NCBI GenBank assembly: GCA_963759295.1
Contig: CAVWYT010000010.1
Coordinates: forward strand, 248,001 to 312,000
Length of the DNA: 64,000 bases
Direction: 5' to 3'
DNA from: WHSW01 sp963759295
GTDB lineage: Bacteria; Actinomycetota; Thermoleophilia; Solirubrobacterales; 70-9
The position numbers and the translations under genes are program-made. Position 1 is the stretch's first letter; the number at the start of each line of letters is the position of its first letter. The notes beneath the pieces are model-generated. The model did not search any database and was not told where the DNA came from. It saw nothing but the letters and a program-made list of their open reading frames with translations. Of this stretch, positions 1-8,914 are shown piece after piece.

Positions 1-1
1 C

Positions 2-367
2 GCATCGATCACGACCGAAGAGGAGCAGCGCGACGAGCACTTGCGCTCAGCGGACTTCTTCAACGTCGAGGAGTTCCCGCAGATCACGTTCGAGTCGACC
101 CTGGTTGAGGCGATCGACGATGAGTCCACGAGCGTCGTCGGCAACCTGACCATGCACGGCGTCACCCGAGAGGTCAAGCTCAAGGCCGTGGTGCAGGGGA
201 CCGACGTCGATCCCTGGGGCAATGAGCGGGCCGGGGTGGAGGTCCTCGGGGTCCTCAAGCGCAGCGACTTCGACATGAAGTTCAACCAGGCGCTGGGCAG
301 CGGCAACGTGCTCGTCGGCGACAAGGTCAATATCGCGCTGGACATTTCAGCGGTCAGACAGGAGTGA
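2..367 (+). CDS. YceI family protein, C-terminal part (5' end outside window)
   Basis: The frame is open from the first bases of the window and ends in TGA, giving about 121 residues of a protein usually near 180. The visible part carries typical YceI features: QRDEHLRSADFF, then EFPQITFEST and the NLTMHGVTREVKL strand pair, ending in VNIALDISAV. YceI proteins are lipocalin-like beta barrels that bind polyisoprenoid or amphiphilic lipids, often periplasmic or secreted. The signal-peptide region, if any, lies outside the window, so its location in the cell cannot be judged. Confidence 0.85.
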   Translation, partial: ASITTEEEQRDEHLRSADFFNVEEFPQITFESTLVEAIDDESTSVVGNLTMHGVTREVKLKAVVQGTDVDPWGNERAGVEVLGVLKRSDFDMKFNQALGSGNVLVGDKVNIALDISAVRQE

Positions 368-519
368 TCGACCGCGGGGGCGCGGATCCCCGCCGCGGCG
401 CGGAGGGGGGTAAGTCACGAACTTGGCCCCAAGCCGCCGGCGACCGGGGCGTCCGATCGCTCCCGGGGGGCGAGGCCACGCATATCGGGTGACGTCCGAC
501 AACCCCGTAAGGCCAATGA
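368..519. other. Non-coding stretch, no recognised feature
   Basis: These 150 bases after the YceI gene hold stops in the frame of the following remnant (about 490, 508 and 517). I see no convincing promoter or hairpin with a U tract. Confidence 0.5.
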
Positions 520-942
520 CGGGGAACCGACGCGCGTCGCAACTGCCGCCTGAGGGCGGCCAAAAGGACAAGTATCAATCAGTACTTCCTCGAGCTCTCG
601 CAGTCGGTCGCCGAAGCTCAAGACGGCGGGATTGCCGGCGTGCCTGGTTCGCCCGGAGTGCACACGGGCCCGGCACGGGTGATCCACGAGGAGTCGGACT
701 TCTTCCGACTGCGGCCTGGCGACGTCCTGGTCTGCCCGATCACGAGCCCCGCGTGGTCGCTGCTCTTCGCGCAGGCGGGCGCGGTGGTTACGGACGGCGG
801 CGGCATCCTCGCCCACGCCGCCGTGATTGCCCGTGAGTACGCCATCCCGGCCGTGCTCGCAACCGGCAAGGCCACAAGCCGCTTGCGCGACGGCGAGATC
901 GTCACCGTCGACGGGACCGCCGGGCTGGTGCGAGTCCACTGA
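520..942 (+). pseudogene. PEP-utilising enzyme mobile (phosphohistidine swivel) domain remnant
   Basis: The frame from 520 reads as the C-terminal end of a PEP-synthase/PPDK-like enzyme. A linker segment (YFLELSQSVAEAQDGG) is followed by PGSPGVHTGPARVI, a DVLVCPITSPAW strand, and the swivel motif GGGILAHAAVIAREYAIPAV, whose histidine is the phospho-carrier in this family. The nucleotide-binding and PEP-binding domains are absent and stops lie just upstream. The only ordinary start is GTG at 640, inside the domain boundary, with no clear ribosome site. A stand-alone 100-aa swivel domain is possible, but decay of a longer gene is the simpler reading. Confidence 0.6.
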
Positions 943-1016
943 CACGCACCTACGGCTCGGGTAGGGATGGTCAGGCTGCTCCCTCCCGTGCAAGGACGCT
1001 GTCAACCATCCGTCGT

Positions 1017-2198
1017 TCAGACGACGGTCGCCTGCAGCAGCGCACCGATCGCACCGCAGCCGAGCACCACGTAGAGAACAGTGAGCTTGCCGTGAAAGCG
1101 GTAAAGCAGGGCAAAGGCGGCGACAGCAAGGATCGCCGTGTAGACGTCAACGACGCTGGTGTCGAGGATCTGCACCGTTACCGACGCGATCAGGCCGATC
1201 ACCCCCGCCGTCACTCCGAGCAGGAACGGCCGGATTCGCGGGTTCTCGGCGATCGCCACCAGGTGGCGGTGCAGGAAGATCGGAAAGACGAAGGCGGGTA
1301 TGAAGATGCCGAGCGTCATCAGCAGACCACCGCTCAGACCTCCGGCCAGGTACCCGACGAAGGTCGAAAAGATGATCAGCGGCGCCGGCAGCGCGCCACT
1401 GATCGCGAGCCCGTCGACGAACTGCCCGTCGGTCAGCCAGTGGTGGCTGTCGACCGAGGCCTGCTGGAGGAACGGGATCACGGTGTAGGCGCCGCCGAAG
1501 GTGAGCAGGCCCGCCTTCAAGCCCTCCAGGAAGATCTGGGCGCTCAGCGAGATCGTCACCGCGCCGAGGACAACGAAGAGCGCGACCGCTCCCGGCGAGA
1601 ACGAGCTCGCCCGCCCGACCCAGCGCTCACCGTTGGTCCACAGCTCGTAGGCGAGCCCGGCTCCAGCCAGGACCAGGACGAAGCTCGCCGACGCGAACTG
1701 GGTCAGGGCAAAGGCGGCGACCGCGAGCACGGCGAGCGGCACGTCGCTGATGAAGGAGCGGGCGAGGCGGACCAACGCTCGGGCGATCAGGGCGCCCACC
1801 GCGGCCTTGAGTCCGTAGAAGAGCTCGTCGAGGTGGGTCGCCAGGTTCGCCTCGACGTAGATGATCGAGAGCCCGAGCATCAACAGGAAGCCGGGCAGCA
1901 TGAAGCCGAGGCCCGCCAGGAAGCCGCCGAGCTTGCCGCCGCGAACCCGGCCGAAGTAGACGCAGAGCTCGTGCGCCTCCGGCCCCGGGAGGACCTGGAA
2001 AACGGCGAGGGTCTTCTGGAAGGTCTCCTCGGAGACCCAGCCCTCCTGGTCGACGCACTCGTGCTTGATCATCGCGATCTGCGCCGCCGGCCCGCCCCAG
2101 GCGAGCGCGCCGAACTTGAGGAAGCGCAGGAAGATCGACCAGGGCGGGTCGTGACCAGACGGCACGTCTGTGGCAGTAGCCGCGGGGGCAGCCTCCAT
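1017..2198 (-). CDS. chrA: Chromate efflux transporter, two-domain ChrA
   Basis: The 393-residue protein is a full-length CHR-family transporter with two homologous halves. The first half (about 20-195) holds FGALAWGGPAAQIAMIKHE and FQVLPGPEAHELCVYFG. The second half (about 225-390) holds FGGAYTVIPFLQQ and ALPAPLIIFSTFVGYLAGG. Both show the repeated FGG/GGP and PGP/PAP motifs of the family and about ten hydrophobic segments. In characterised members it exports chromate from the cytoplasm; sulfate-related transport is an alternative for environmental members. It starts at ATG and stands alone. A CDF-transporter remnant lies just upstream of its start, on the same strand. Confidence 0.9.
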   Translation of the reverse strand: MEAAPAATATDVPSGHDPPWSIFLRFLKFGALAWGGPAAQIAMIKHECVDQEGWVSEETFQKTLAVFQVLPGPEAHELCVYFGRVRGGKLGGFLAGLGFMLPGFLLMLGLSIIYVEANLATHLDELFYGLKAAVGALIARALVRLARSFISDVPLAVLAVAAFALTQFASASFVLVLAGAGLAYELWTNGERWVGRASSFSPGAVALFVVLGAVTISLSAQIFLEGLKAGLLTFGGAYTVIPFLQQASVDSHHWLTDGQFVDGLAISGALPAPLIIFSTFVGYLAGGLSGGLLMTLGIFIPAFVFPIFLHRHLVAIAENPRIRPFLLGVTAGVIGLIASVTVQILDTSVVDVYTAILAVAAFALLYRFHGKLTVLYVVLGCGAIGALLQATVV

Positions 2199-2215
2199 CC
2201 CGGGAGTCTCGCCGA

Positions 2216-2392
2216 CTAGCTGTGGCGGTGGTCCTGGCGGTTATAGGCGCGCACCGTCTGCCACGACCGCCAGGTGATCCGCAGGATTACCGCCGTGATC
2301 CCGAGGCCGATCAGCGGGTCGACGACCTGGGCTCCGAGCGCCACCGCGGCCGCGCTCGCCACGACGGCGAGGCTGACGTAGGCGGAGCTCAC
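2216..2392 (-). pseudogene. Cation diffusion facilitator (CDF) transporter fragment
   Basis: Read on the minus strand, about 58 codons give SSAYVSLAVVASAAAVALG, then VVDPLIGLGITAVILRITW and RSWQTVRAYN. This matches the second half of the transmembrane domain of CDF metal exporters (SLAVV..ADPLIGL..T..I). An in-frame stop lies just upstream of the GTG at 2392. The first transmembrane helices, the HxxxD metal site and the cytoplasmic domain are missing. It is a decayed remnant between chrA and the next gene. Confidence 0.65.
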
Positions 2393-2455
2393 CGCGCAGC
2401 GGCTCGTAGGCGACCGTCGCGCTCATCTGGAGCAGGCTAGACCGACCCAGTCCGA

Positions 2456-2495
2456 GGGACGCCCGTGATTGGCCCTGCGCGTCCCTTTCGGTTTT
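2456..2495 (+). terminator. Orphan terminator-like hairpin with U-rich tail
   Basis: A perfect 7-bp stem (GGGACGC at 2456-2462, GCGTCCC at 2479-2485) with a 16-nt loop is followed by TTTCGGTTTT. This is a good intrinsic-terminator shape for plus-strand transcription, yet no plus-strand gene lies immediately upstream. Confidence 0.4.
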
Positions 2496-2592
2496 CACGC
2501 GAAGCGAGAGGGGGAGTCGGTGGTTCGCCTCGGCTCGGCTCCCCTGGGTCATGCAAGGCCAGGAAGCCGCGGCGATACTGCTCGGAGGGTCG

Positions 2593-3798
2593 ATGAAGCA
2601 GCGGCTGGCTTATCTCGACAACCTGAAGATCCTGCTCGTGGTCGGCGTGATCGCGCTCCACACGGCGATCACCTACGGAGTCGACGGCTCCTGGTACCTG
2701 GAGTCGTACGACGAGATGGGGAGTGTCGTGGTCGACACGGTGGCCGTCGTGCTCGGCATCGGTTGGCTGTTCGGATTGGGTCTCTTCTTCGTGATCGCGG
2801 GGCGGCTGAGCGGGCCATCGCTCGACCGCAAGGGTCCCAGGCGCTTCGCGGAGGACCGGCTGATCCGCCTTGGGATCCCTCTGGCCGTCTATACGCTCCT
2901 GATCAGCCCCTTCCTCGAGTACGTCGATTACCGCTGGAACGGGGATGGAACCGGCGCGCTCTGGCCGTTCGTACGCGAGCAGGTTTGGCAGCTCGCCCCG
3001 GGCCCAATGTGGTTCCTGGAGGCTCTGCTCGTCTTCTCGCTCGGCTACGCGCTCTTGCGGAGGCTGCGCCCGACAGCGCAACAGCCCCCGCACACGTCCT
3101 TGCGGGGCCGGCAGGCGGCGGCCATCGCCCTCGCGATCGCCGTGACCTCGTTCACGGTCCGCCTCGCCTTCCCGATCGGCTCAGAGCAGTTTCATCTGCA
3201 GCTCGCGTCGTTTCCGCAATACGTGATCCTGTTCGCGCTCGGTGCGGCCGCCGGAAGGCGCGCGTGGCTCGAGACGCTCACCCCGCGCCTGCAGCGCCGC
3301 TGCGGAATCGCCGGCGTGCTCACGGCCCTGGCGCTGCCCGCGATCCTCGTTGCGGGCGGTGCCTTCGAGGGCGACGCTGGCGAGGACCGGTTCGCGGGCG
3401 GCTGGCACTGGCAGTCGGCTGCCCTCGCGCTGGCCGAGGGCGTCCTTGCTACCTGCATCTCGCTGTGGGCGATCGGGTACTTCCGCCGCCACCACAACCG
3501 CCTGCGTCCCCTGGCCCGGAGCATGGCGCCCGCCGCCTACGGCGCCTTCTTCGTCCATCCGCCGGTCGTCGTCGGACTCGCCTTCGCCCTGCACCCCCTT
3601 CCTCTGCCGGCCGAGCTGAAGTTCATCGCTGTGTTCGTGGCGGCGGTCTCGGGATCGTTCGTTTTGGCCGCGCTGGCGAACCGGACGGGCTCAATCGCGA
3701 GGATCATCGGATCCGGCCCGCGAGTGGGACGGGGCCTTCCGGCCGCGCGCCCGTCCGAGCAACCGGCGTCCCCTGCGGCTGCGCCGCCAGGAGCCTAG
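2593..3798 (+). CDS. Acyltransferase-3 family integral membrane protein
   Basis: The 401-residue protein begins KQRLAYLDNLKILLVVGVIA-LH, the N-terminal signature of acyltransferase 3/OpgC-type membrane acyltransferases, in which the early histidine after helix 1 is important. About ten hydrophobic helices follow (for example WFLEALLVFSLGYALL). Family members transfer acyl groups to periplasmic glycans or other extracytoplasmic acceptors; the substrate here is unknown. I chose ATG 2593 because GGAGG lies at 2584-2588; an ATG at 2551 in the same frame has no ribosome site. The gene stands alone. Confidence 0.8.
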   Translation: MKQRLAYLDNLKILLVVGVIALHTAITYGVDGSWYLESYDEMGSVVVDTVAVVLGIGWLFGLGLFFVIAGRLSGPSLDRKGPRRFAEDRLIRLGIPLAVYTLLISPFLEYVDYRWNGDGTGALWPFVREQVWQLAPGPMWFLEALLVFSLGYALLRRLRPTAQQPPHTSLRGRQAAAIALAIAVTSFTVRLAFPIGSEQFHLQLASFPQYVILFALGAAAGRRAWLETLTPRLQRRCGIAGVLTALALPAILVAGGAFEGDAGEDRFAGGWHWQSAALALAEGVLATCISLWAIGYFRRHHNRLRPLARSMAPAAYGAFFVHPPVVVGLAFALHPLPLPAELKFIAVFVAAVSGSFVLAALANRTGSIARIIGSGPRVGRGLPAARPSEQPASPAAAPPGA

Positions 3799-3909
3799 GC
3801 CGGACAGTTTCCGAGTTCTCCGACGCCCGGAAGATCCAGGCATCGGCCCCCAGCCGCCGGGCAGGGCCGGCGTACCGCTGCCTCCCGAAATGGCGGTTTT
3901 GCAGGCGCT

Positions 3910-5070
3910 TTACATCGCCCGCGCGATCACCAGCCGCTGGATCTCGTTCGTGCCCTCGTAGATCTGGGTGATCTTCGCGTCGCGCATCATCCGCTCGACC
4001 GGATACTCGTTCACGTAGCCGTAGCCGCCGAGCACTTGGACGGCATCGGTGGTGACGGCCATCGCGGTGTCGGACGCGATCAGCTTCGCCATCGCCGAGT
4101 ACTTGCCCATGTCGGCCTCGCCGGCGTCGATCTTCGAGCAGGCGCGGTAAAGCAGCTCCCGGGCCGCGGCGGTCCGCGACTCCATGTCGGCGAGCTTGAA
4201 CTGGATCCCCTGGAAGGCGGCGATCGGCTTGCCGAACTGCTTGCGCTCGTGGGCGTAGGCCGCCGCGTAGTCGATTGCGCCCTGGGCGATCCCAACCGCC
4301 TGCGCGGCGACCCCGAGGCGCGAGCGGTCGAGCGTCGCCATCGCGACCGCGAAGCCGCGGTTCTCCTCGCCGATCAGGTTCTCGGCCGGGACGCGGACGT
4401 TGTCGAAGATCGGCTGCCCGGTGGGCGACCCGCGGATGCCCATCTTGTGCTCGAGCTTGCCGACGCTGAATCCCGGCCGGTCAGCCTCGACGACGAACGC
4501 CGAGATCCCCCGCGAGTGGCCCTGCTCGGGCTCGGTGACCGCGAAGCAGATGTAGAAGTCCGCGATTCCGAGGTTGGTGATCCAGTTCTTCGTCCCCTCG
4601 ATCACCCACTGGTCGCCGTCCCGGACCGCCCGGGTGCGCATCCCGCCGGGGTCGGACCCCGCGTCGGGCTCGGAGAGGGCGAACGCGGGGCTCCACTCGC
4701 CGGAGGCGCACTTGGGGAGGAAACGCTGCTTGAGCTCCTCGGAGCCGAAGAGCTTGATCGGCAGCGTGCCGAGCTCCTGGATCATCAAGATCAGCGCCGA
4801 CGACGCGCACCCCTTCGCGACCTCCTCGATCGCGATGTTGAGCATCAGGGTGCCGGTGCCGGTGCCGCCGTGCTCGGGGTCGAAGGGGAGCCCGAGCAGG
4901 TCGTGCGAGGCGAACAGCTCGCGAACGTCGCGCGGATACTCCGCCGTCGCGTCGATCTCGGCGGCGCGCGGCGCCACCCGCTCGACGACCATCTTGCGGA
5001 TCGTCTCGCGAAAGTCGACGAACTCCGGCGGGACGATGTAAGGCAAGGCCGGCTCGATGCTGGTTGCCAT
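3910..5070 (-). CDS. Acyl-CoA dehydrogenase (short/medium-chain type)
   Basis: This 386-residue FAD enzyme is close to the usual family length. Visible motifs are FALSEPDAGSDPGGMRT and WVIEGTKNWITN (flavin and substrate contacts), RKQFGKPIAAFQGIQFKLAD, GGYGYVNEYPVERMMRDAKI, and the C-terminal QIYEGTNEIQRLVIAR. The glutamate of YEGT is the catalytic base of the short/medium-chain and butyryl-CoA type, unlike the two other acyl-CoA dehydrogenases in this window. It catalyses alpha,beta-dehydrogenation of acyl-CoA and passes electrons to ETF. It probably forms a transcription unit with the downstream-coordinate SDR and second dehydrogenase on the same strand. Confidence 0.9.
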   Translation of the reverse strand: MATSIEPALPYIVPPEFVDFRETIRKMVVERVAPRAAEIDATAEYPRDVRELFASHDLLGLPFDPEHGGTGTGTLMLNIAIEEVAKGCASSALILMIQELGTLPIKLFGSEELKQRFLPKCASGEWSPAFALSEPDAGSDPGGMRTRAVRDGDQWVIEGTKNWITNLGIADFYICFAVTEPEQGHSRGISAFVVEADRPGFSVGKLEHKMGIRGSPTGQPIFDNVRVPAENLIGEENRGFAVAMATLDRSRLGVAAQAVGIAQGAIDYAAAYAHERKQFGKPIAAFQGIQFKLADMESRTAAARELLYRACSKIDAGEADMGKYSAMAKLIASDTAMAVTTDAVQVLGGYGYVNEYPVERMMRDAKITQIYEGTNEIQRLVIARAM

Positions 5071-5104
5071 CGCCCCTTGAGATTAGACCGAGCGGGCTCG
5101 GGGC

Positions 5105-5935
5105 TCAGGTCGTCATGCCGCCGAACTGCCCGCCGGTCACGTTCAGCACCTGGCCGTGGACGTAATCGGAGAGCGGCGAGCAGAGGAAGAGCACAGGGCC
5201 GGCGGCCTCCTCGGGCTGCGCCGGGCGGCCGAGCGGGATGATCATCGACGCCATCGCCCGCATCTGCTCGGGGATGCCGAGCTCGACCTTCTCGCCGCTC
5301 GCCGTCTCCATCGACTCACCCTTCTCCTTCGCCTGCGTGAGCCGGGTCTCGATGAACCCGAAAGCGACCGCGTTGCAGTTGATCTTGAAGCCGCCCCACT
5401 CCTTGGCCAGGGTCTTCGTGAACCCGACCACGCCGGCCTTGGCCGCCGAGTAGTTGACCTGGCCGGCGTTGCCCATCGTGCCCGAGATCGAGGACACGTT
5501 GACGATCTTGCGGAACACCTCCCTGCCCTCGGCCTGCTCGGCCTTCGCCGCCTCGCGCCAGTGGGGGGCGATCGCGCGCACGACCCGAAAGGGGACGATC
5601 GTGTGGATGTCGAGCATCGCCTGGAACTGCTCGTCGCTCATCCGATGGACGACCCCGTCCCAGGTATAGCCGGCGTTGTTGACGACGATGTCGACCTTGC
5701 CGAAGGCGTCGATCGCCTTCGCGACGAGCTCGTCCGGCACCCCGGGCTCGGTGAGGTCGCCGGCGAAGACGGCGGTCTCGCCGTCGATCTCGCTCGCGGT
5801 CTGCTCGGCGATGTCGCCGTCGATGTCGTTGATCAATACCGTCGCGCCCTCGGCCACGAACCGCTCCGCCGTCGCGCGCCCGATCCCGCGCGCCGAGCCG
5901 GTGATGATCGCCGCCTTGCCGTCAAGCAGTCCCAT
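5105..5935 (-). CDS. SDR oxidoreductase, FabG / 3-hydroxyacyl dehydrogenase-like
   Basis: A classical short-chain dehydrogenase of about 276 residues: TGSARGIGRATAERF (dinucleotide binding), NNAG, catalytic serine in NVSSISG, and YSAAKAG carrying the Tyr-Lys pair. The C-terminal VLNVTGGQFG is like FabG. It likely reduces or oxidises a beta-keto/hydroxyacyl thioester with NAD(P)H. It sits between two acyl-CoA dehydrogenases on the same strand, supporting a beta-oxidation role. I chose ATG 5935, which places MGLLDGKAAIITG at the N terminus and has a GGGGAG about 12 nt upstream; a TTG 13 codons earlier (5974) is possible. Confidence 0.85.
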   Translation of the reverse strand: MGLLDGKAAIITGSARGIGRATAERFVAEGATVLINDIDGDIAEQTASEIDGETAVFAGDLTEPGVPDELVAKAIDAFGKVDIVVNNAGYTWDGVVHRMSDEQFQAMLDIHTIVPFRVVRAIAPHWREAAKAEQAEGREVFRKIVNVSSISGTMGNAGQVNYSAAKAGVVGFTKTLAKEWGGFKINCNAVAFGFIETRLTQAKEKGESMETASGEKVELGIPEQMRAMASMIIPLGRPAQPEEAAGPVLFLCSPLSDYVHGQVLNVTGGQFGGMTT

Positions 5936-6011
5936 GTTCTCGATTTGCTCCCCGTGGGTCGACCGATTGGACAACGGCGCGGGACTCTATGCCGTCGCTG
6001 CGCTCGCCGCC

Positions 6012-7310
6012 TCAAAGGCCCAGCTGCCGACCGAGGATCTCGCGCATGATCTCGTCGGTGCCGCCGCCGATCGGCCCGAGGCGGGCGTCGCGAACGGCGC
6101 GCTCGACGCCGTATTCCCGCATGTAGCCGTAGCCGCCGAGGATCTGCAAGCACTCGTCGGCGACCTCGACGCAAGCGCGCTGGGAGAGCAGCTTCGCCAT
6201 CGTCACCTCGCGCGTGCCGGCGGTCACCGACGGGTGGGTGAGGTCGCCGCGGGCGATCGCCTCTCGCCGCTCGGACTCGACGCCGACGAACTCGCGCAGT
6301 GCGTGGTAGGTGAGCGCCCTGGACACCTCGCCCTTGATCGCGAGCTCGGCGACCTTGTGGCGAATCGCCTGGAAGCGGCCGATCGGCCGGCCGAACGCCT
6401 CGCGCTCGGAGGCGTAGGAGATCGCCACCTCGAGCAGGCGACGCATTGCTCCGACCGCGCCGAGGGCCATCAGCAGCCGCTCCCACTGGAAGTTGGCCAT
6501 GATCAGGTAGAAGCCGCCGTCCTCGGGGCCGAGCAGGTTCTCCTCCGGGACCTCGACGTGCGTGAACGAGAGCTCGGCCGTGTCGGAGGAATGCCAGCCC
6601 ATCTTCTCGAGCTTGCGGGAGACCTCGTAGCCGGGCATCTCGCGCTCGAGGATCAAGAACGAGATCCCGTGGTGGCCGCCGTGGGGCGTTGTCCGCGCGG
6701 CGCAGACGAGAAAGTCCGCCCGGGCGCCGTTGGTGATGAAGGTCTTGGCGCCGTCGACCACGAAGCCGCCGGGCACGCGGCGCGCGCTGGTCCGAAGCGA
6801 GGCGACATCGGAGCCGGCGCCGGGCTCGGTGATCCCGAGGGCGCCGATCATCTCGCCGCGGATCGCGGGGCGCAGGAAGCGCTCGTGCTGGTCCGGGGTC
6901 CCGAACCGGAACACCGGCGGGGTCGCGATCCCGGTATGCGCGCCGAGGCCGGCGCCGACGCCGCCCGAGGCGCCGGCGGCCGCCAGCTCCTCGGCCCAGA
7001 CGGCGTCGTGGACGTAATCGCCGCCCTGGCCGCCGAGCTCGACCGGGTACTTGAGCCCGAGAAAGCCGAGCTCGGCTGCGCGGCGGTAGAGCGCTCGCGG
7101 GAACTCCCGCGCCGCCTCCCATTCGTCGACGTGCGGAACGATCTCCGCCGTCACCCAGCGGCCGATCGTCTCGCGGAGCTGCTCGTGCTCGTCGGTGAAC
7201 GGCGGCAGCGTCGCCCGGGTCCCGCTGTCGCGGATCAGATGGCCGGTCGCGGCCCCGGCCGAGGCGCCACGCTCGATCGGCGGTTGGTCCGCGTCGGGCA
7301 GCGGCTCCAT
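6012..7310 (-). CDS. Acyl-CoA dehydrogenase (long-chain/isovaleryl type)
   Basis: The 432-residue protein carries ITEPGAGSDVASLRT, DGAKTFITNGARADF, REAFGRPIGRFQAIRHKVAE and GGYGYMREYGVERAVRDARL. The usual C-terminal catalytic glutamate position reads GGGTDEIM, with glycine in place of Glu, while FQWERLLMALG carries a glutamate where isovaleryl-CoA and long-chain dehydrogenases keep their base. That points to a branched or longer acyl-CoA substrate. A 30-residue N-terminal extension is of low complexity. It is upstream in the direction of transcription of the SDR at 5105-5935. Confidence 0.88.
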   Translation of the reverse strand: MEPLPDADQPPIERGASAGAATGHLIRDSGTRATLPPFTDEHEQLRETIGRWVTAEIVPHVDEWEAAREFPRALYRRAAELGFLGLKYPVELGGQGGDYVHDAVWAEELAAAGASGGVGAGLGAHTGIATPPVFRFGTPDQHERFLRPAIRGEMIGALGITEPGAGSDVASLRTSARRVPGGFVVDGAKTFITNGARADFLVCAARTTPHGGHHGISFLILEREMPGYEVSRKLEKMGWHSSDTAELSFTHVEVPEENLLGPEDGGFYLIMANFQWERLLMALGAVGAMRRLLEVAISYASEREAFGRPIGRFQAIRHKVAELAIKGEVSRALTYHALREFVGVESERREAIARGDLTHPSVTAGTREVTMAKLLSQRACVEVADECLQILGGYGYMREYGVERAVRDARLGPIGGGTDEIMREILGRQLGL

Positions 7311-7374
7311 GCCGGTGAGCGTACTCGCGGAGCCGGGCTCGCAACAACCGCGCCATTCGTGTGAAATAGGTGAT

Positions 7375-8046
7375 GTGCAGACCGCGCAGCAGAGCCCCCG
7401 TGAGCCGCTGGGCCCGGAGGGAGAGCCATGCGCGGAGTGCGGCGCGCCGCTGGCCGCCGACCAGCGCTACTGCGTCAACTGCGGGCGCAGGCGCGGCGAG
7501 CCCCGGGTCGCGCCACCCCCGGCGACCGCCGCCCGGGCGGCCGACGGCGGCCGCCCGAACGACGTCTCGCCGCTGGCCGCGGTAATCGGCGTCGCCCTGC
7601 TCGGGGGGATGCTGCTGATCGGCGTGCTCATCGGTCGCGGCAACTCCGACTCCGAGCAGTCACCGCCGGCGACGATCCAGGTCGGCGAGGGCACGGCGAC
7701 CACGGCGACCCCGAACGCCGGCGCGCCCGGCGAGGGAGCGCAGGTGGGCTCGGGGATCGCCACCGACTGGCCGGCGGGAACGACCGGGTTCACCGTCCAG
7801 GTCGCGACCGTACCGAAGTCCGGGGCGACGCCCGATAACGTCGCCGCCGCGCGCTCGGCGGCCGAAGCACAGGGCGCCGACCAGCTCGGTGTGCTCGACT
7901 CCGACCTCTATCCGAGCCTCACAGCAGGCAACTACGTGATCTATTCCGGAGTCTTCGACAAGCGCGAGGACGCGAGCGCTCACCTCGGCGAGCTCGGCTC
8001 CGCCGCCGCGGGCGCCGAGGTGATCGAGGTCAGCGACGGGTCGTGA
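7375..8046 (+). CDS. Zinc-ribbon membrane protein with SPOR-like C-terminal domain
   Basis: About 223 residues from GTG 7375 (AGG about 6 nt upstream). A zinc ribbon (CAEC...CVNC, residues about 17-36) is followed by a Pro/Ala linker, one transmembrane helix (AVIGVALLGGMLLIGVLIG), a Thr/Ala/Gly linker, and a C-terminal domain reading GFTVQVATVP...AAEAQGAD...YVIYSGVFDKREDA. The last part resembles the SPOR fold, which binds denuded septal peptidoglycan. The topology would place the ribbon in the cytoplasm and the SPOR-like part outside. It is the first of three co-directional genes of unknown role; the SPOR assignment rests on motif shape. Confidence 0.65.
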   Translation: MQTAQQSPREPLGPEGEPCAECGAPLAADQRYCVNCGRRRGEPRVAPPPATAARAADGGRPNDVSPLAAVIGVALLGGMLLIGVLIGRGNSDSEQSPPATIQVGEGTATTATPNAGAPGEGAQVGSGIATDWPAGTTGFTVQVATVPKSGATPDNVAAARSAAEAQGADQLGVLDSDLYPSLTAGNYVIYSGVFDKREDASAHLGELGSAAAGAEVIEVSDGS

Positions 8047-8107
8047 GAAGCTCCGCCGACACCTGGGGCGCGCCCGCGCCGCCGCTCAGGGATCCGGGGG
8101 GTGGATC

Positions 8108-8914
8108 GTGAGCCCGGGATTGATCGACAGGCTGCGCCCGTACTTCAAGACCCGGCCGCGCGCTCCCCGGCAGTCGGCCGCCGGCCAACCCGCGCAACCC
8201 GCGCCCGATGAGGCACCGACCGCCGCCCAGCCTGCGCAGGGCGGCGCGCCGCAACGGGCTCAGCCGGCCACGGGTGGGCAGCCGGCGGGGGCCACGCCTC
8301 CGGCCGTCGCATCCGCCGCCGCCCCGGCCGCGGGCCGCAGGCGCTCGCGCCGGGCGAAGCGAAGCAGGCGCCGGGGTCGCGCCGCCGCACCCGCCGCGGC
8401 GCCCGCCGCCGAGCTCAGGGTTCGCCGCGACCGCCTCGCCCGACAGCTGGCCGAGCTGCAAAGCGATCTCGGCGGCCTCGTCTACGAGATGGCGATCCGC
8501 GACTCCTACCGCCTCGACGTGATCGGCCGCCGCGCCGCCGCGCTCCGGGTGGTCGACGCCGAGCTGGCGTCCACCGAGCGGGCGCTGCGCGATGGCGCGA
8601 GCGGATTCGCAAGCTGTCCCCGTTGCGGGACGCCGTACACGCCGGGAGCCGCCTTCTGCTCGAGCTGCGGGAACGCGCTCGCGGCCCGGACGCCGCCGAG
8701 CGTCCAGCAGCCGACGCCGGCGCCGAGCCCGGGTGCCGCGCAGCCTCAACAACCGGCGCCGGCGCCGGCGCCCGCCGCCGGGCCGCGGCCGGAGCCGAAC
8801 GCCCAGCCCGGTGGCGCGGAGGGCGGCGGTCCCCGCCCGGAGCCCGCGCGCCAGGCGTCCGATGACGAGCCCGCCGGCGATCCCGCCCGGACGCCTCCGG
8901 GGGGCCGCGAGTGA
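8108..8914 (+). CDS. Ala/Pro-rich protein with coiled coil and zinc ribbon, unknown function
   Basis: The 268-residue protein starts at GTG 8108. It has a low-complexity Ala/Pro/Gln N-terminal half, a strongly basic patch (RRRSRRAKRSRRRGR, about 78-92), an amphipathic helical segment (RRDRLARQLAELQSDLGGLVYEMA), a zinc ribbon (CPRC...CSSC, about 180-198), and a disordered Pro/Ala/Gly tail. The basic patch could bind nucleic acid or membrane. Its stop overlaps the next start as GTGA, so the two are translationally coupled. No family assignment is possible from the sequence alone. Confidence 0.6.
   Translation: MSPGLIDRLRPYFKTRPRAPRQSAAGQPAQPAPDEAPTAAQPAQGGAPQRAQPATGGQPAGATPPAVASAAAPAAGRRRSRRAKRSRRRGRAAAPAAAPAAELRVRRDRLARQLAELQSDLGGLVYEMAIRDSYRLDVIGRRAAALRVVDAELASTERALRDGASGFASCPRCGTPYTPGAAFCSSCGNALAARTPPSVQQPTPAPSPGAAQPQQPAPAPAPAAGPRPEPNAQPGGAEGGGPRPEPARQASDDEPAGDPARTPPGGRE

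Noticed and set aside
1017..2392. chrA plus CDF fragment as a metal-resistance island
   Set aside because: The CDF piece is a short remnant and there is no regulator, transposase or other metal gene nearby.
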